A stretch of DNA of 24,884 bases from JANPIX01 sp031425195 (GCA_031425195.1 JANPIX010000007.1:1-24884); one strand, 5' to 3'. Positions 13,580 to 21,422 are shown, counted from the first letter of the stretch. A program made the numbers and translations. The notes: generated by a model from the sequence alone, not told the origin.

Positions 13580-14881
13580 TTAGCACCCCAGATCAAACAC
13601 CTCGCCCGGGAAGAATTTCGCCAGTCGCACGTCGGCCGATCTTGCGTGGCCCTCCATGCCTTCCATGCGGGAGATGCGGGCGGTGGTCTGGGCGAGCGCG
13701 CGCGATGCTTCGCGGGTGGCGCGTTGCCAGGTTACGGTTTTCATGAATTTGTGCACGGACAGGCCGCCGGTATAGCGGGCGGCGCCGGAGGTGGGGAGAA
13801 CATGGTTCGGCCCGGCGGATTTGTCGCCGAAGGCGACGGTCGTTTCTTCGCCCAGAAACAGCGAGCCGTAGGACCGCAGGCGGGCCAGCCACCAATCCAG
13901 ATCTGCCGCCTGAACGTGCAGGTGTTCGGGGGCATAAAGATCGGCGACCCCGGCCATTTCCTCGGCTGTGTCGCACAGGATCACCTCGGCATAGTCGCGC
14001 CACGCGGCGGTGGCGCTGTCGCGGTTGACGGGGGGCAGCGTTTCGATCAGGGCGGCCACGCGGGTCATTACACGTTGCGCCAGTTCGGCAGAGGTGGTCA
14101 CGAGCCAGACCGGTGAGTTGTAGCCGTGTTCGGCCTGACCCACGAGATCGGCGGCCACGAGTTCGGCGTCGGCGGTATTGTCGGCCAGAACCATGCTGTC
14201 CGTTGGCCCGGCGAACATGTCGATGCCGATGGGGCCGTAAAGGCTTCGCTTGGCTTCGGCGACATACTGGTTGCCGGGGCCGACAAGGATATCGGCGCGG
14301 GGCAGGCCGAACAGGCCGTTGGCGAGCGCCGCCACGCCCTGCGCGCCACCAAGATTGAGGATCGCGTCAGCACCGCACAGATCCATGGTGAACAGGATGG
14401 CGGGGGGTATGCCCAGACCGGCACGCGGGGGTGAACAGGCGGCGATGTGCTGCACGCCTGCGACCTTGGCGGTGGTGATGGTCATGATCGCGCTCGCGAT
14501 GTGGCTGTAGCGGCCACCGGGCACATAACAGCCCGCAGCCGTCACGGAGATCTGCCTTTGTCCGGCCAGAAGGCCGGGAATAACCTCAACCTCGCAATCC
14601 AGAATGGTGGCGCGCTGCGCCTCGGCAAAGCGGCGGATGTTGGCGTGGGCGAAACGGATGTCGTCTTTCATCTGATCGGAAAGCTGATCCCCGGCGCGGG
14701 CGCGGTCTTCGGGTGACACGATGATGGGGCCATCCCAACCGTCCAGATCACGGGCGTATTTCTGAACGGCAGCCTCGCCCCCCAAGGCAATCGCATCCAG
14801 AATTTCAGCCACCGCCGCGCGCACGTCGGTCTGGCCCGTCTGGGCGGAACGGGTGGCTGATTTCAGATGTGTGATTGCCAT
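13580..14881 (-). CDS. hpsN: HisD-superfamily dehydrogenase, probable HpsN-like sulfopropanediol 3-dehydrogenase
   Basis: NAD-dependent dehydrogenase of the histidinol dehydrogenase family, 433 residues. The metal and catalytic frame is present: QAEHGYNSP (ligand Gln and His), YAPEHLHV, GDKSAGPNHVLPT (ligand Asp) and a late EGHARSADVR His. True HisD has AEHD at the first site and a different N-terminus. The GYNSP variant, the MAITHLKSA start and the TGGLSVHKFMKT segment fit HpsN, which oxidises 2,3-dihydroxypropane-1-sulfonate to sulfolactate. ATG 14881 is two bases after the cuyA stop, so the two genes are translationally coupled. Linkage to a cysteate sulfo-lyase rather than to his genes supports a sulfonate role. 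HisD-type activity on another alcohol remains possible. Confidence 0.78.
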   Translation of the reverse strand: MAITHLKSATRSAQTGQTDVRAAVAEILDAIALGGEAAVQKYARDLDGWDGPIIVSPEDRARAGDQLSDQMKDDIRFAHANIRRFAEAQRATILDCEVEVIPGLLAGQRQISVTAAGCYVPGGRYSHIASAIMTITTAKVAGVQHIAACSPPRAGLGIPPAILFTMDLCGADAILNLGGAQGVAALANGLFGLPRADILVGPGNQYVAEAKRSLYGPIGIDMFAGPTDSMVLADNTADAELVAADLVGQAEHGYNSPVWLVTTSAELAQRVMTRVAALIETLPPVNRDSATAAWRDYAEVILCDTAEEMAGVADLYAPEHLHVQAADLDWWLARLRSYGSLFLGEETTVAFGDKSAGPNHVLPTSGAARYTGGLSVHKFMKTVTWQRATREASRALAQTTARISRMEGMEGHARSADVRLAKFFPGEVFDLGC

Positions 14882-14883
14882 GG

Positions 14884-15891
14884 TCAGGCCCGGCATTGGG
14901 TCAGGACGTCGTCATATCCGAACAGCGCGGCAGACCCGCCCGTGTGCAGGAACACGATACGCTGGCCTTTCTGGAAACGGCCCTTGCGGCAGTAATCTAT
15001 CAGGCCCGCCGCCCCTTTGCCGGAATAGACCGGGTCGAGCAGGATACCTTCCAGTTCGGCGAACATGCGCACAGCCTCAATCGTGTCGGCCTGCGGGATG
15101 CCATAGCCGGGGCCGACGTAGTTCGTGTCAGCCACCACGTCACCGCGCGTCACGACACCGGGACAGCCCAGTTTTTCGGCCGTGCGGACGGCAAGGTTGA
15201 ACACGCTTTCTTCCTGTTTCTGCTGCGGCGCGCGGACGCCGATGCCCAGAAGGGGTATGCCTGCATTGATCGCCTTGAGCCCGGTGATAAGGCCGGCCTG
15301 TGTGCCCGCACTTCCCGTAGCCGTCACGATATGGTCGATCACCAGACCCCGGTCATTCGCCTGCCCCAGAAGTTCGAAGGCGCAGTTGACATAGCCCAGC
15401 GCGCCTGTCGGGTTGGAACCGCCGCCCGGAATGACATAGACGCGTTTGCCGGTGGCACGCAGCGCATCGGCGGCGGCGTCCATTTCCGCCTGCATGTCGG
15501 TGCCGCCCGCGCGTTTTTCGGTGGTGGCACCATGGAGATGGTCCAACAGGACGTTGCCGTTGCCGTTGTAGTTCGCGTTGTTGGAACCGGTGCGATCTTC
15601 GAGCAGGATGTGGCAGGCCATGCCGAGTTTGGCCGAAAAGGCGGCGGTCTGGCGGGCGTGGTTTGATTGGGTGGCCCCTTGGGTCATCACCACGTCGGCG
15701 CGCATCGCCTGCGCCTCGGCCATCAGGAATTCGAGTTTGCGGGTCTTGTTTCCGCCAGTGGAAAGGCCGGTGCAATCATCGCGCTTGATCCAGATTTCGG
15801 GGCCGCCCAGTTCGTGCGACAGCCGGTCAAGCCGTTCGAGCGGTGTGGGCAGGTGGGCGAGGAAAACCCGGGGAAAACGCGCCAGATGCAT
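14884..15891 (-). CDS. cuyA: L-cysteate sulfo-lyase (D-cysteine desulfhydrase family)
   Basis: PLP-dependent lyase of the ACC deaminase/D-cysteine desulfhydrase family. CuyA of Ruegeria converts L-cysteate to pyruvate, ammonia and sulfite. The 335-residue protein begins MHLARFPR, then has IKRDDCTGLSTGGNKTRKLE with the PLP lysine, TQGATQSNHARQTAAF, LLEDRTGSNN, a glycine-rich IPGGGSNPTGALGYVNCAFE loop, SAGTQAGLITGL, and DPVYSGKGAAGLID near the end. DRTGSNN, NGNVLLDHLHGATTEK and the overall length agree with CuyA as I remember it. D-cysteine desulfhydrase (DcyD) is the main alternative. The start has AAGAAAGG upstream. It is first of a two-gene unit with the hpsN-like gene and divergent from a LysR regulator. 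Confidence 0.82.
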   Translation of the reverse strand: MHLARFPRVFLAHLPTPLERLDRLSHELGGPEIWIKRDDCTGLSTGGNKTRKLEFLMAEAQAMRADVVMTQGATQSNHARQTAAFSAKLGMACHILLEDRTGSNNANYNGNGNVLLDHLHGATTEKRAGGTDMQAEMDAAADALRATGKRVYVIPGGGSNPTGALGYVNCAFELLGQANDRGLVIDHIVTATGSAGTQAGLITGLKAINAGIPLLGIGVRAPQQKQEESVFNLAVRTAEKLGCPGVVTRGDVVADTNYVGPGYGIPQADTIEAVRMFAELEGILLDPVYSGKGAAGLIDYCRKGRFQKGQRIVFLHTGGSAALFGYDDVLTQCRA

Positions 15892-15940
15892 GTCTTGGCC
15901 TTTCTTGAAACTGTCTGGTTCTTTGATTGCAGAGAGTTAT

Positions 15941-15965
15941 TGACAAGGCAAATTCGAAATTGTCA
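15941..15965. promoter_or_regulatory. Operator-like inverted repeat between cuyA and the LysR gene
   Basis: TGACAA, 13 bases, TTGTCA: a perfect 6-bp inverted repeat centred on AATTCGAAA. It lies in the 108-base divergent gap, where a LysR-type regulator normally binds to control both its own gene and its target. Confidence 0.55.
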
Positions 15966-15999
15966 CGTCAATGTGCAAGTCATGCATGTAAGGCGCAGA

Positions 16000-16944
16000 A
16001 TGAGACTGGAATGGTTGGAAGATATCCTTGCGGTGGCGCAGACCGGATCGTTCAGCGAAGCGGCAGAGCGGCGTAATCTGACGCAATCCGCATTTTCCCG
16101 GCGGATCGGGACGATTGAAGCCTTGGTTGGTGTCGATTTGTTCGACCGCTCGCGCAAGCCGGTTCAACTACGCGCGGCGACCAAGGCGCAGATGGAAACC
16201 ATCGCGCGGCTGGCGGGTGAGTTGCGGCAGTTGCAGGCGGATTTGCGGCGCGGCGATGCGGCGGGGGCGAACCGGATCATAATTGCCAGCCAACATGCAT
16301 TGACCACGGCGCTGGCCCCGCCGATCCTGCAGGGCATTCAGGCGCGGCGGGAAGAAACCTATGTGCGGCTGCGGTCGGCCAATCTGGACGACTGTTTTGC
16401 GCTGTTGCTGGCGCGGCAGGCCGACATTGCACTGGTTTACCGGATTCCGGGCGAGGCGCATCCGATCAGCGCGGCCTATATCGAGACGGCGGTGCTGGGG
16501 CAGGATCGGTTGATCCCGGTGATCGGGCGTGATGCCGCGGCGATGTTTGATGAGGCGATGGCGCGGGGCGAGGTTCCGTTCATTGCCTATCCGTCCGAGG
16601 TGTTCATGGGGCGGGTGATGCAAAGCCGGATCCTTCCGAACATTGCTGCGCCGATGCCCAAGGCGGAAACCGCGCTGACGCTTGCAGCATTGGAAATGGC
16701 AGCCGTGGGGGTTGCTGTCGCCTGGGTGCCCGAGTCGCTTGCGCAGCCAAGACTACGCGATGGGCGGCTAGTCGATCTGACGGCGGTGCTGCCGTGGGCG
16801 GATCTGGAGGTGACCGCCGTGCGTCTGATTGGCACGGCGGACACAGTTGCATTGTCGGTCTGGTCACATCTGACCGACGGGACGCCGGATCAGGCGGTGG
16901 GCGGTGAGGCGTGGGCGTCGCCCCTGCTGCGCCAGAGGGAATAG
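16000..16944 (+). CDS. LysR-type transcriptional regulator
   Basis: A 314-residue LysR protein. The N-terminal winged helix-turn-helix (residues about 1-60) reads MRLEWLEDILAVAQTGSFSE then RRNLTQSAFSRRIGTIEALVG and LFDRSRKPVQL. A linker helix and the periplasmic-binding-like effector domain follow to the end. ATG 16000 has AAGG seven bases upstream and starts exactly where LysR proteins do. The longer open frame back into cuyA is an artefact. The divergent arrangement with cuyA suggests it controls the cuyA/hpsN-like pair, perhaps with a sulfonate as inducer. Its 3' end overlaps the convergent terC-like gene by 55 bases. Confidence 0.9.
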   Translation: MRLEWLEDILAVAQTGSFSEAAERRNLTQSAFSRRIGTIEALVGVDLFDRSRKPVQLRAATKAQMETIARLAGELRQLQADLRRGDAAGANRIIIASQHALTTALAPPILQGIQARREETYVRLRSANLDDCFALLLARQADIALVYRIPGEAHPISAAYIETAVLGQDRLIPVIGRDAAAMFDEAMARGEVPFIAYPSEVFMGRVMQSRILPNIAAPMPKAETALTLAALEMAAVGVAVAWVPESLAQPRLRDGRLVDLTAVLPWADLEVTAVRLIGTADTVALSVWSHLTDGTPDQAVGGEAWASPLLRQRE

Positions 16945-17879
16945 ACCACGCCGGTGATCAGAATGGCAAAGGTGATGCCGAGCGACCAGCTTGCCGGGAA
17001 TTTTTCCCAACCGAAAAGATCAGCCACAAACACCTTGGACCCGATGAACACCAGAAGGATGGCAAGCGCATATTTCAGGTAGTGGAACCTGTGCAGCACA
17101 GCGGCCAAGGCGAAGTACAGGGCACGCAGGCCAAGGATGGCAAAGATGTTCGAGGTGTAGACGATGTAGGGATCGGTGGTGATGGCAAACACCGCAGGAA
17201 CAGAGTCGACGGCGAACACCAGATCGGCGATTTCAACCAGAACCAGCGCCAGAAACAGCGGTGTCATGTAGCGCGCCATCTTGCCCGTCGCCGGATCGGC
17301 TTTCTGGACGAAGAAGTTGGAGCCTTCGATCGTGTCGGTCACCCGGAACCGTTTGCGCATGAACCGCAGCACTGGGTTGGTGTTCAGATCCATTTCCTTT
17401 TCTTCGGTGAACAGCATCCTGAGGCCGGTAAAGATCAGGAAGGCCGCGAAGATATAAAGGACCCAGCCGTATTGGGCGACCAGCGTTGCGCCAAGGCCGA
17501 TCATGATGCCGCGCAGCACGATCACACCCAGAATACCCCAGAACAGCACGCGGTGCTGATAGGCGCGCGGAATGGCAAAATAGCTGAAGATCAGGGCGAT
17601 GACGAACACGTTGTCAAGGGCGAGCGTCTTTTCCACGACGAAGGCCGTCATGTATTCCGCCGCCGACTGCGCGCCAAGCTGATACCAAACAAAGCCGCCA
17701 AAGGCGACGCCAAGGGTGATGTAAAGGCTTGAAAGTTTGAGGCTTTCTTTTACGCCAATCTCGTGATCGTCCTTGTTCAGAACGCCAAGGTCAAAGACCA
17801 GAAGGGCGACGACAATGAAGAAGAACGTAAGCCACAACCAAAGGGGTGTGCCCAGAAACAATGTATACAGGAATTCCAT
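16890..17879 (-). CDS. TerC/Alx family integral membrane protein
   Basis: A 329-residue membrane protein of the TerC family (tellurite resistance, Alx), implicated in manganese and other metal export or metallation of exported proteins. About eight to nine hydrophobic segments are visible. Family motifs are EKTLALDNVFVIALIFSYF with the membrane Asp, PRAYQHRVLFWGI, and EIADLVFAVDSVPAVFAIT with the second Asp pair. The start at 17879 (MEFLYTLFLGTPLWL) matches TerC N-termini. The gene is preceded by 167 bases of hairpin-rich leader, which is notable because TerC/Alx genes elsewhere are often under a manganese riboswitch. It converges on the LysR gene with a 55-base overlap. Confidence 0.93.
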   Translation of the reverse strand: MEFLYTLFLGTPLWLWLTFFFIVVALLVFDLGVLNKDDHEIGVKESLKLSSLYITLGVAFGGFVWYQLGAQSAAEYMTAFVVEKTLALDNVFVIALIFSYFAIPRAYQHRVLFWGILGVIVLRGIMIGLGATLVAQYGWVLYIFAAFLIFTGLRMLFTEEKEMDLNTNPVLRFMRKRFRVTDTIEGSNFFVQKADPATGKMARYMTPLFLALVLVEIADLVFAVDSVPAVFAITTDPYIVYTSNIFAILGLRALYFALAAVLHRFHYLKYALAILLVFIGSKVFVADLFGWEKFPASWSLGITFAILITGVVYSLWRSRGDAHASPPTA

Positions 17880-18046
17880 TCGGACCTCGCTCGTGTGGAT
17901 GTGCCGAGGTCAGGGCCGATTCCGGGCATGACATCGAGCACGCTCGATGCAGTCCGACATCACGACTGGTGTCGTCAGAGGGGCCCGGTCTGCCTGGCGC
18001 AAAGTGGGGGTTATCACGGGTTCGTCAACCCCGGCGAGGCAAATTT
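17880..18046 (-). promoter_or_regulatory. Structured leader upstream of the terC-like gene
   Basis: Three hairpins in 167 bases: GGGGTT/AACCCC (18007-18012 with 18027-18032), ACGAC-TGGT-GTCGT (17962-17975), and CATCGAG-CACG-CTCGATG (17932-17949), given on the plus strand. There is no T run typical of an intrinsic terminator. I looked for the GGGGAGUAGC motif of the yybP-ykoY manganese riboswitch on the transcript strand and did not find it, so the regulatory role is only inferred. Confidence 0.35.
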
Positions 18047-18898
18047 TTATGCGCTGCGTTCAAGTTTCAACAGCGACTGCAGGCCTTCGCGGTAGGTTGG
18101 ATACAGAAGATCGACCCCCAGTTCCGATTTGATCCTGTCATTGCGCACCCGTTTGCTTTCGGCATAAAAACTTGCGCCCATGGGGGTGAGGTTGGCCTGT
18201 TCGATGGGCACGGCGGGCGGGATGGGCAGGCCCAACAGTTCCGCCGCATAGGCGATCACGTCCTGCGGGGGGGCGGGATCATCGTCACAGACGTTGTAGG
18301 CGGTGCCGGGGCGGGGGTTTGACATCGAAGCGTGGAGAACCTGTGCGATGTCATCGACATGCGTGCGGCTGAACACTTGCCCGGGTTTGATCACGCGGCG
18401 GGCCGTGCCGTCGCGCACCTTTTCGAACGGGCCGCGACCAGAGCCGTAGATGCCTGCAAGCCGGAAGATGTGCACGGGCAGGCCGGTTGCGCGCCATTGG
18501 TTTTCGGCCTGCACCCTTTGACGGCCCCTGTCGTTGCCGGGCGTCAGGGGGGTGTCTTCGTCCACCCAGCCGCCCTGATGATCGCCGTAGACAACGGTTG
18601 TGGAAAGATACCCCACCCATTCGGGCCGGGCCTTGCGGATCAGATCGGCATGGGCGGCGAGGACCGGATCACCATCTGGGCCGGGCGCGATGGACACAAG
18701 GATATGGCTGGCCCGTTGCAGCGCGGGACCAAGGTCTGAACCGGGCCAGACCTGCATCTGCACTTCGGGCGCCTGCAACGCATCGACAGCCGCCGGGTTG
18801 CGTGTGGTGCCGATGACGGTCCAGCCCTGCGGCAACAGCCGCCGGGCAAGGGATTGGGCCGTATACCCGTGGCCAAGGGACAAAAGCGTGCGTGTCAT
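18047..18898 (-). CDS. NAD(P)-binding SDR-type protein, YeeZ-like
   Basis: Extended short-chain dehydrogenase/epimerase-like protein of 283 residues. A Rossmann start (MTRTLLSLGHGYTAQSLARR) carries a GxGxxA-like loop. YLSTTVVYGDHQGGWVDE follows, then FRLAGIYGSGRGPFEKV and THVDDIAQVLHASM as in the NAD-dependent epimerase family. The usual catalytic YxxxK is not obvious: the expected region reads GRQRVQAENQW, so it may not be a classic dehydrogenase, like E. coli YeeZ, whose substrate is unknown. ATG 18898 (MTRTLLSLG) is chosen over 18946, because the extra residues are not family-like. It precedes the terC-like gene on the same strand. Confidence 0.85.
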   Translation of the reverse strand: MTRTLLSLGHGYTAQSLARRLLPQGWTVIGTTRNPAAVDALQAPEVQMQVWPGSDLGPALQRASHILVSIAPGPDGDPVLAAHADLIRKARPEWVGYLSTTVVYGDHQGGWVDEDTPLTPGNDRGRQRVQAENQWRATGLPVHIFRLAGIYGSGRGPFEKVRDGTARRVIKPGQVFSRTHVDDIAQVLHASMSNPRPGTAYNVCDDDPAPPQDVIAYAAELLGLPIPPAVPIEQANLTPMGASFYAESKRVRNDRIKSELGVDLLYPTYREGLQSLLKLERSA

Positions 18899-18986
18899 GC
18901 CGGCAAGATGCCCTCGCGGCACAGACCATGCAAGCCACTGCGGCATCTGTCACAGAGCCGTCACCGAACGCTGCAAGGTGCGGGGG

Positions 18987-19016
18987 TTGATACTCCACCT
19001 GCCCCCGGTGCAATAT
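18987..19016 (+). promoter_or_regulatory. Putative amn promoter
   Basis: TTGATA (18987-18992), an 18-base spacer, then CAATAT (19011-19016). The candidate ATG at 19015 falls inside the -10 box, which argues for a start further downstream (GTG 19045 or ATG 19054). Confidence 0.5.
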
Positions 19017-19044
19017 GCGCAATCCTTTGCGAAAGAATTTGATC

Positions 19045-20517
19045 GTGACCGAAATGCTGTACGCCCTGCCCGACTATCCCCCGCATGAAGATTTCATGGA
19101 CCCTGAGGCCGCGGTGGACAGGCTGGTTTCAATTTATGAAACGGCGACGACATTCTTGCTGCAGCATTTCACGGATGCGATTGCAAAAGGACGGCCAAAC
19201 AGCCGCGTGCGGGCGCATTACCCCGAGATCCGCCTGACCACGACAAGTTTTGCCAAGACGGATTCGCGTCTGTCCTTCGGCCATGTGGCGGGGCCGGGAA
19301 ATTATTCGACCACGATCACGCGCCCTGATCTGTTCCGGAACTATCTGGTGCAGCAGATTGGATTGCTGATCCATAACCATGGGGTGCCAGTGACAATCGG
19401 CGCTTCGGATACCGCGATGCCGGTGCATTTCGCGGTGGCGGGCACACCGTCGCTTTCGGTGCCACAGGAAGGCGCTTTGGAGTTTTCGCTGCGCGATGTG
19501 TTTGACGTGCCTGATCTTGCCACCACGAATGACGACATCGTCAACGGCACGCGCCGCATTCATGCCGACGGATCATCGCCGCTGGCCCCGTTCACGGCGC
19601 AGCGGGTGGATTATTCGCTCGCGCGCCTGTCGCATTATACCGCGACCGACCCTAGGCATTTCCAGAACCATGTCCTGTTTACCAACTACCAGTTCTATGT
19701 GGACGAGTTTGAACTGATCGCCCGCAGTCTGCTTGCCGACCCGACGAGCGGATACACCGGGTTCGTGGCACCCGGCAATGCCGAGATCACCACGGCGGAT
19801 GGCGCGTTGCCGCAAACCACAAAGACGCCGCAGATGCCGACCTATCATCTGAAGCGGGCGGATGGGCAGGGCATTACGCTGGTCAATATCGGGGTGGGGC
19901 CGTCGAATGCCAAGACCGCCACAGACCACATCGCCGTGCTGCGTCCGCATGCGTGGATGATGGTGGGGCACTGTGCCGGGCTGCGGAACAGCCAGTCGCT
20001 TGGCGATTTCGTTCTGGCCCACGCTTATCTGCGCGAAGATCATGTGCTTGACGACGATCTGCCGATCTGGGTGCCGATCCCGGCGCTGGCCGAAATTCAG
20101 ATCGCGCTGGAGGATGCGGTGGAGCAGGTGACCCAGTTGGAGGGGTATGAACTTAAACGCATCATGCGGACGGGGACGGTGGCCACCATCGACAACCGGA
20201 ACTGGGAACTGCGTGATCAATCCGGCCCGGTGCAGCGGCTTTCGCAATCTCGGGCCATCGCACTGGATATGGAAAGCGCCACTATTGCGGCAAACGGGTT
20301 CCGGTTCCGGGTGCCTTACGGCACGCTTTTGTGCGTGTCGGACAAGCCCTTGCACGGCGAATTGAAACTGCCGGGAATGGCGTCGGAGTTTTACAAGACG
20401 CAGGTGGCGCGGCATCTGCAGATTGGCATCCGGGCGATGGAACTGCTGCGGGAAACGCCGCTGGAACGGATCCACAGCCGGAAGTTGCGGAGTTTCGAGG
20501 AAACTGCCTTCCTTTAG
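19045..20517 (+). CDS. amn: AMP nucleosidase
   Basis: Hydrolyses AMP to adenine and ribose 5-phosphate, adjusting adenylate pools. The roughly 490-residue length fits Amn, with its N-terminal helper domain (FMDPEAAVDRLVSIYETATTF onward) and a C-terminal nucleoside-phosphorylase fold. Characteristic segments are RAHYPEIRLTTTSFAKTDSR, PGNYSTTITRPDLF, LVNIGVGPSNAKTATDHIAV, MVGHCAGLRNSQSLGDFVLAHAY and the late ALDMESATIAANGFRFRVPYG with the catalytic-site Glu and Asp residues. The start is uncertain among ATG 19015, GTG 19045 and ATG 19054. I prefer 19045 because a promoter -10 box overlaps 19015. The YeeZ-like gene is divergent. Confidence 0.94.
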   Translation: MTEMLYALPDYPPHEDFMDPEAAVDRLVSIYETATTFLLQHFTDAIAKGRPNSRVRAHYPEIRLTTTSFAKTDSRLSFGHVAGPGNYSTTITRPDLFRNYLVQQIGLLIHNHGVPVTIGASDTAMPVHFAVAGTPSLSVPQEGALEFSLRDVFDVPDLATTNDDIVNGTRRIHADGSSPLAPFTAQRVDYSLARLSHYTATDPRHFQNHVLFTNYQFYVDEFELIARSLLADPTSGYTGFVAPGNAEITTADGALPQTTKTPQMPTYHLKRADGQGITLVNIGVGPSNAKTATDHIAVLRPHAWMMVGHCAGLRNSQSLGDFVLAHAYLREDHVLDDDLPIWVPIPALAEIQIALEDAVEQVTQLEGYELKRIMRTGTVATIDNRNWELRDQSGPVQRLSQSRAIALDMESATIAANGFRFRVPYGTLLCVSDKPLHGELKLPGMASEFYKTQVARHLQIGIRAMELLRETPLERIHSRKLRSFEETAFL

Positions 20518-20550
20518 GGGATGAAATCCGCTGATTTGGTTGTGCAGGGC

Positions 20551-20579
20551 TTGATTTATTCAGCGAAAACCTGTGTTAC
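20551..20579 (+). promoter_or_regulatory. Possible promoter of the HU gene
   Basis: TTGATT (20551-20556), a 17-base spacer, then TGTTAC (20574-20579), about 70 bases before the HU start codon. The -10 match is weak. Confidence 0.35.
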
Positions 20580-20647
20580 CTCTGGATTGGGCCCGAACGG
20601 GTGGAAAGACCCCTTTTTACGTGGGGCACACAACAAGGAATTAACCG

Positions 20648-20938
20648 ATGTCCATGAAACCGATGACCAAGACGCAGCTTGTGGCAGCCGTGGCTGACGC
20701 AATGGCGGGCGACAAGAAGACTGCCGGCGCGGCGCTTGACGCCATTGCGGCCGTTGTCGCGCGCGAAGTGGCTGCCGGTGGTTCGGTCATGCTTCCGGGT
20801 CTGGGCAAGGTGGCCTGCAAGGCCCGCCCGGAGCGTCAGGTCCGCAACCCGGCCACCGGTGAGACGATGACCAAAGCCGCCGACAAGCAAGTGAAATTCG
20901 CGATTGCAAAATCGCTGAAAGACATCGTGAACGGCTGA
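20648..20938 (+). CDS. HU-family DNA-binding protein
   Basis: Nucleoid-associated histone-like protein, 96 residues. It has the HU order: helical dimer part (MTKTQLVAAVADAMAGDKKT), the GGSVMLPGLGKVACKARPER strand region, the RNPATGE arm tip whose proline kinks DNA, and a final helix (KFAIAKSLKDIVNG). Compared with canonical HU, the GFGxF stretch is GLGKV and the arm is Ala/Lys-rich, so this is probably a variant HU paralogue and not the main hupB. AAGGAATTA precedes ATG 20648. It appears monocistronic, with a terminator 30 bases downstream. Confidence 0.9.
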   Translation: MSMKPMTKTQLVAAVADAMAGDKKTAGAALDAIAAVVAREVAAGGSVMLPGLGKVACKARPERQVRNPATGETMTKAADKQVKFAIAKSLKDIVNG

Positions 20939-20967
20939 TCCGTCACCGTTGATCGACTCGGACTGTC

Positions 20968-20993
20968 AAGGGCTGCCTTCGGGTGGCCCTTTC
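20968..20993 (+). terminator. Terminator after the HU gene
   Basis: AAGGGCTGCC and GGTGGCCCTT form a 10-bp stem with two wobble pairs around a TTCG tetraloop, followed by a short TTT-rich tail. Confidence 0.75.
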
Positions 20994-21064
20994 CATTTGG
21001 CGCTTGCAGGTCACAGCGGGCGGGTTCAGATTCGTGTTAGAAGGGCCGCATTCGGGAGACGGGC

Positions 21065-21421
21065 ATGGCAGGAGCAACCGGCATCGGAGGCATCTTCTTT
21101 CGGGCGAAAGATCCCGAGGCGATGGCAGCATGGTATGCGCGGCATCTGGGAATCAATCTGTCGGACGGCGCCTGGACGCAGCAGGCGGGGCCGACTGTCT
21201 TTGCACCGTTCAAGGCGGACAGCGATTATTTTCCGGCCGACCGCCAGTGGATGATGAATTTCAGAGTGGATGATCTGGGCGCGTTGCTGGGGCAACTGGC
21301 GGCAGCGGGAATACCTGCCGAAACACGCGCCGATTGGGATGGGGATGGCACGTTCGGGCGCTTTGCGCGGGTGCATGATCCGGAAGGTAACCCTGTCGAG
21401 TTGTGGGAAATGCCTGATTGA
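21065..21421 (+). CDS. VOC-family (glyoxalase-like) protein
   Basis: A 118-residue vicinal-oxygen-chelate fold protein with two beta-alpha-beta-beta-beta modules: GIGGIFFRAKDPEAMAAWYA at the start, MNFRVDDLGALLGQLAAAGI in the second module and HDPEGNPVELWEMP at the end, including the metal-ligand-type Glu of the second half. VOC proteins include glyoxalase I, dioxygenases and antibiotic-binding proteins. The exact reaction cannot be told from sequence. The stop is one base before the EamA transporter start, so the two are cotranscribed and may be linked in function, such as handling and exporting a small metabolite. Confidence 0.88.
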   Translation: MAGATGIGGIFFRAKDPEAMAAWYARHLGINLSDGAWTQQAGPTVFAPFKADSDYFPADRQWMMNFRVDDLGALLGQLAAAGIPAETRADWDGDGTFGRFARVHDPEGNPVELWEMPD

Positions 21422-21422
21422 C

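Noticed and set aside
13580..14881. Calling this gene hisD (histidine biosynthesis)
   Set aside because: AEHGYNSP replaces the HisD AEHD-type site and the N-terminus differs. It is coupled to a sulfo-lyase gene and not to his genes. HisD activity is kept as an alternative only.
17880..18046. yybP-ykoY manganese riboswitch
   Set aside because: The context fits, but the conserved GGGGAGUAGC core was not found by eye. Reported only as a structured leader.
20601..20621. Small hairpin GGGT-GGAAAG-ACCC followed by CTTTTT in the HU leader, as an attenuator
   Set aside because: A four-base stem is too weak, and an internal terminator before a highly expressed HU-type gene is not otherwise supported.
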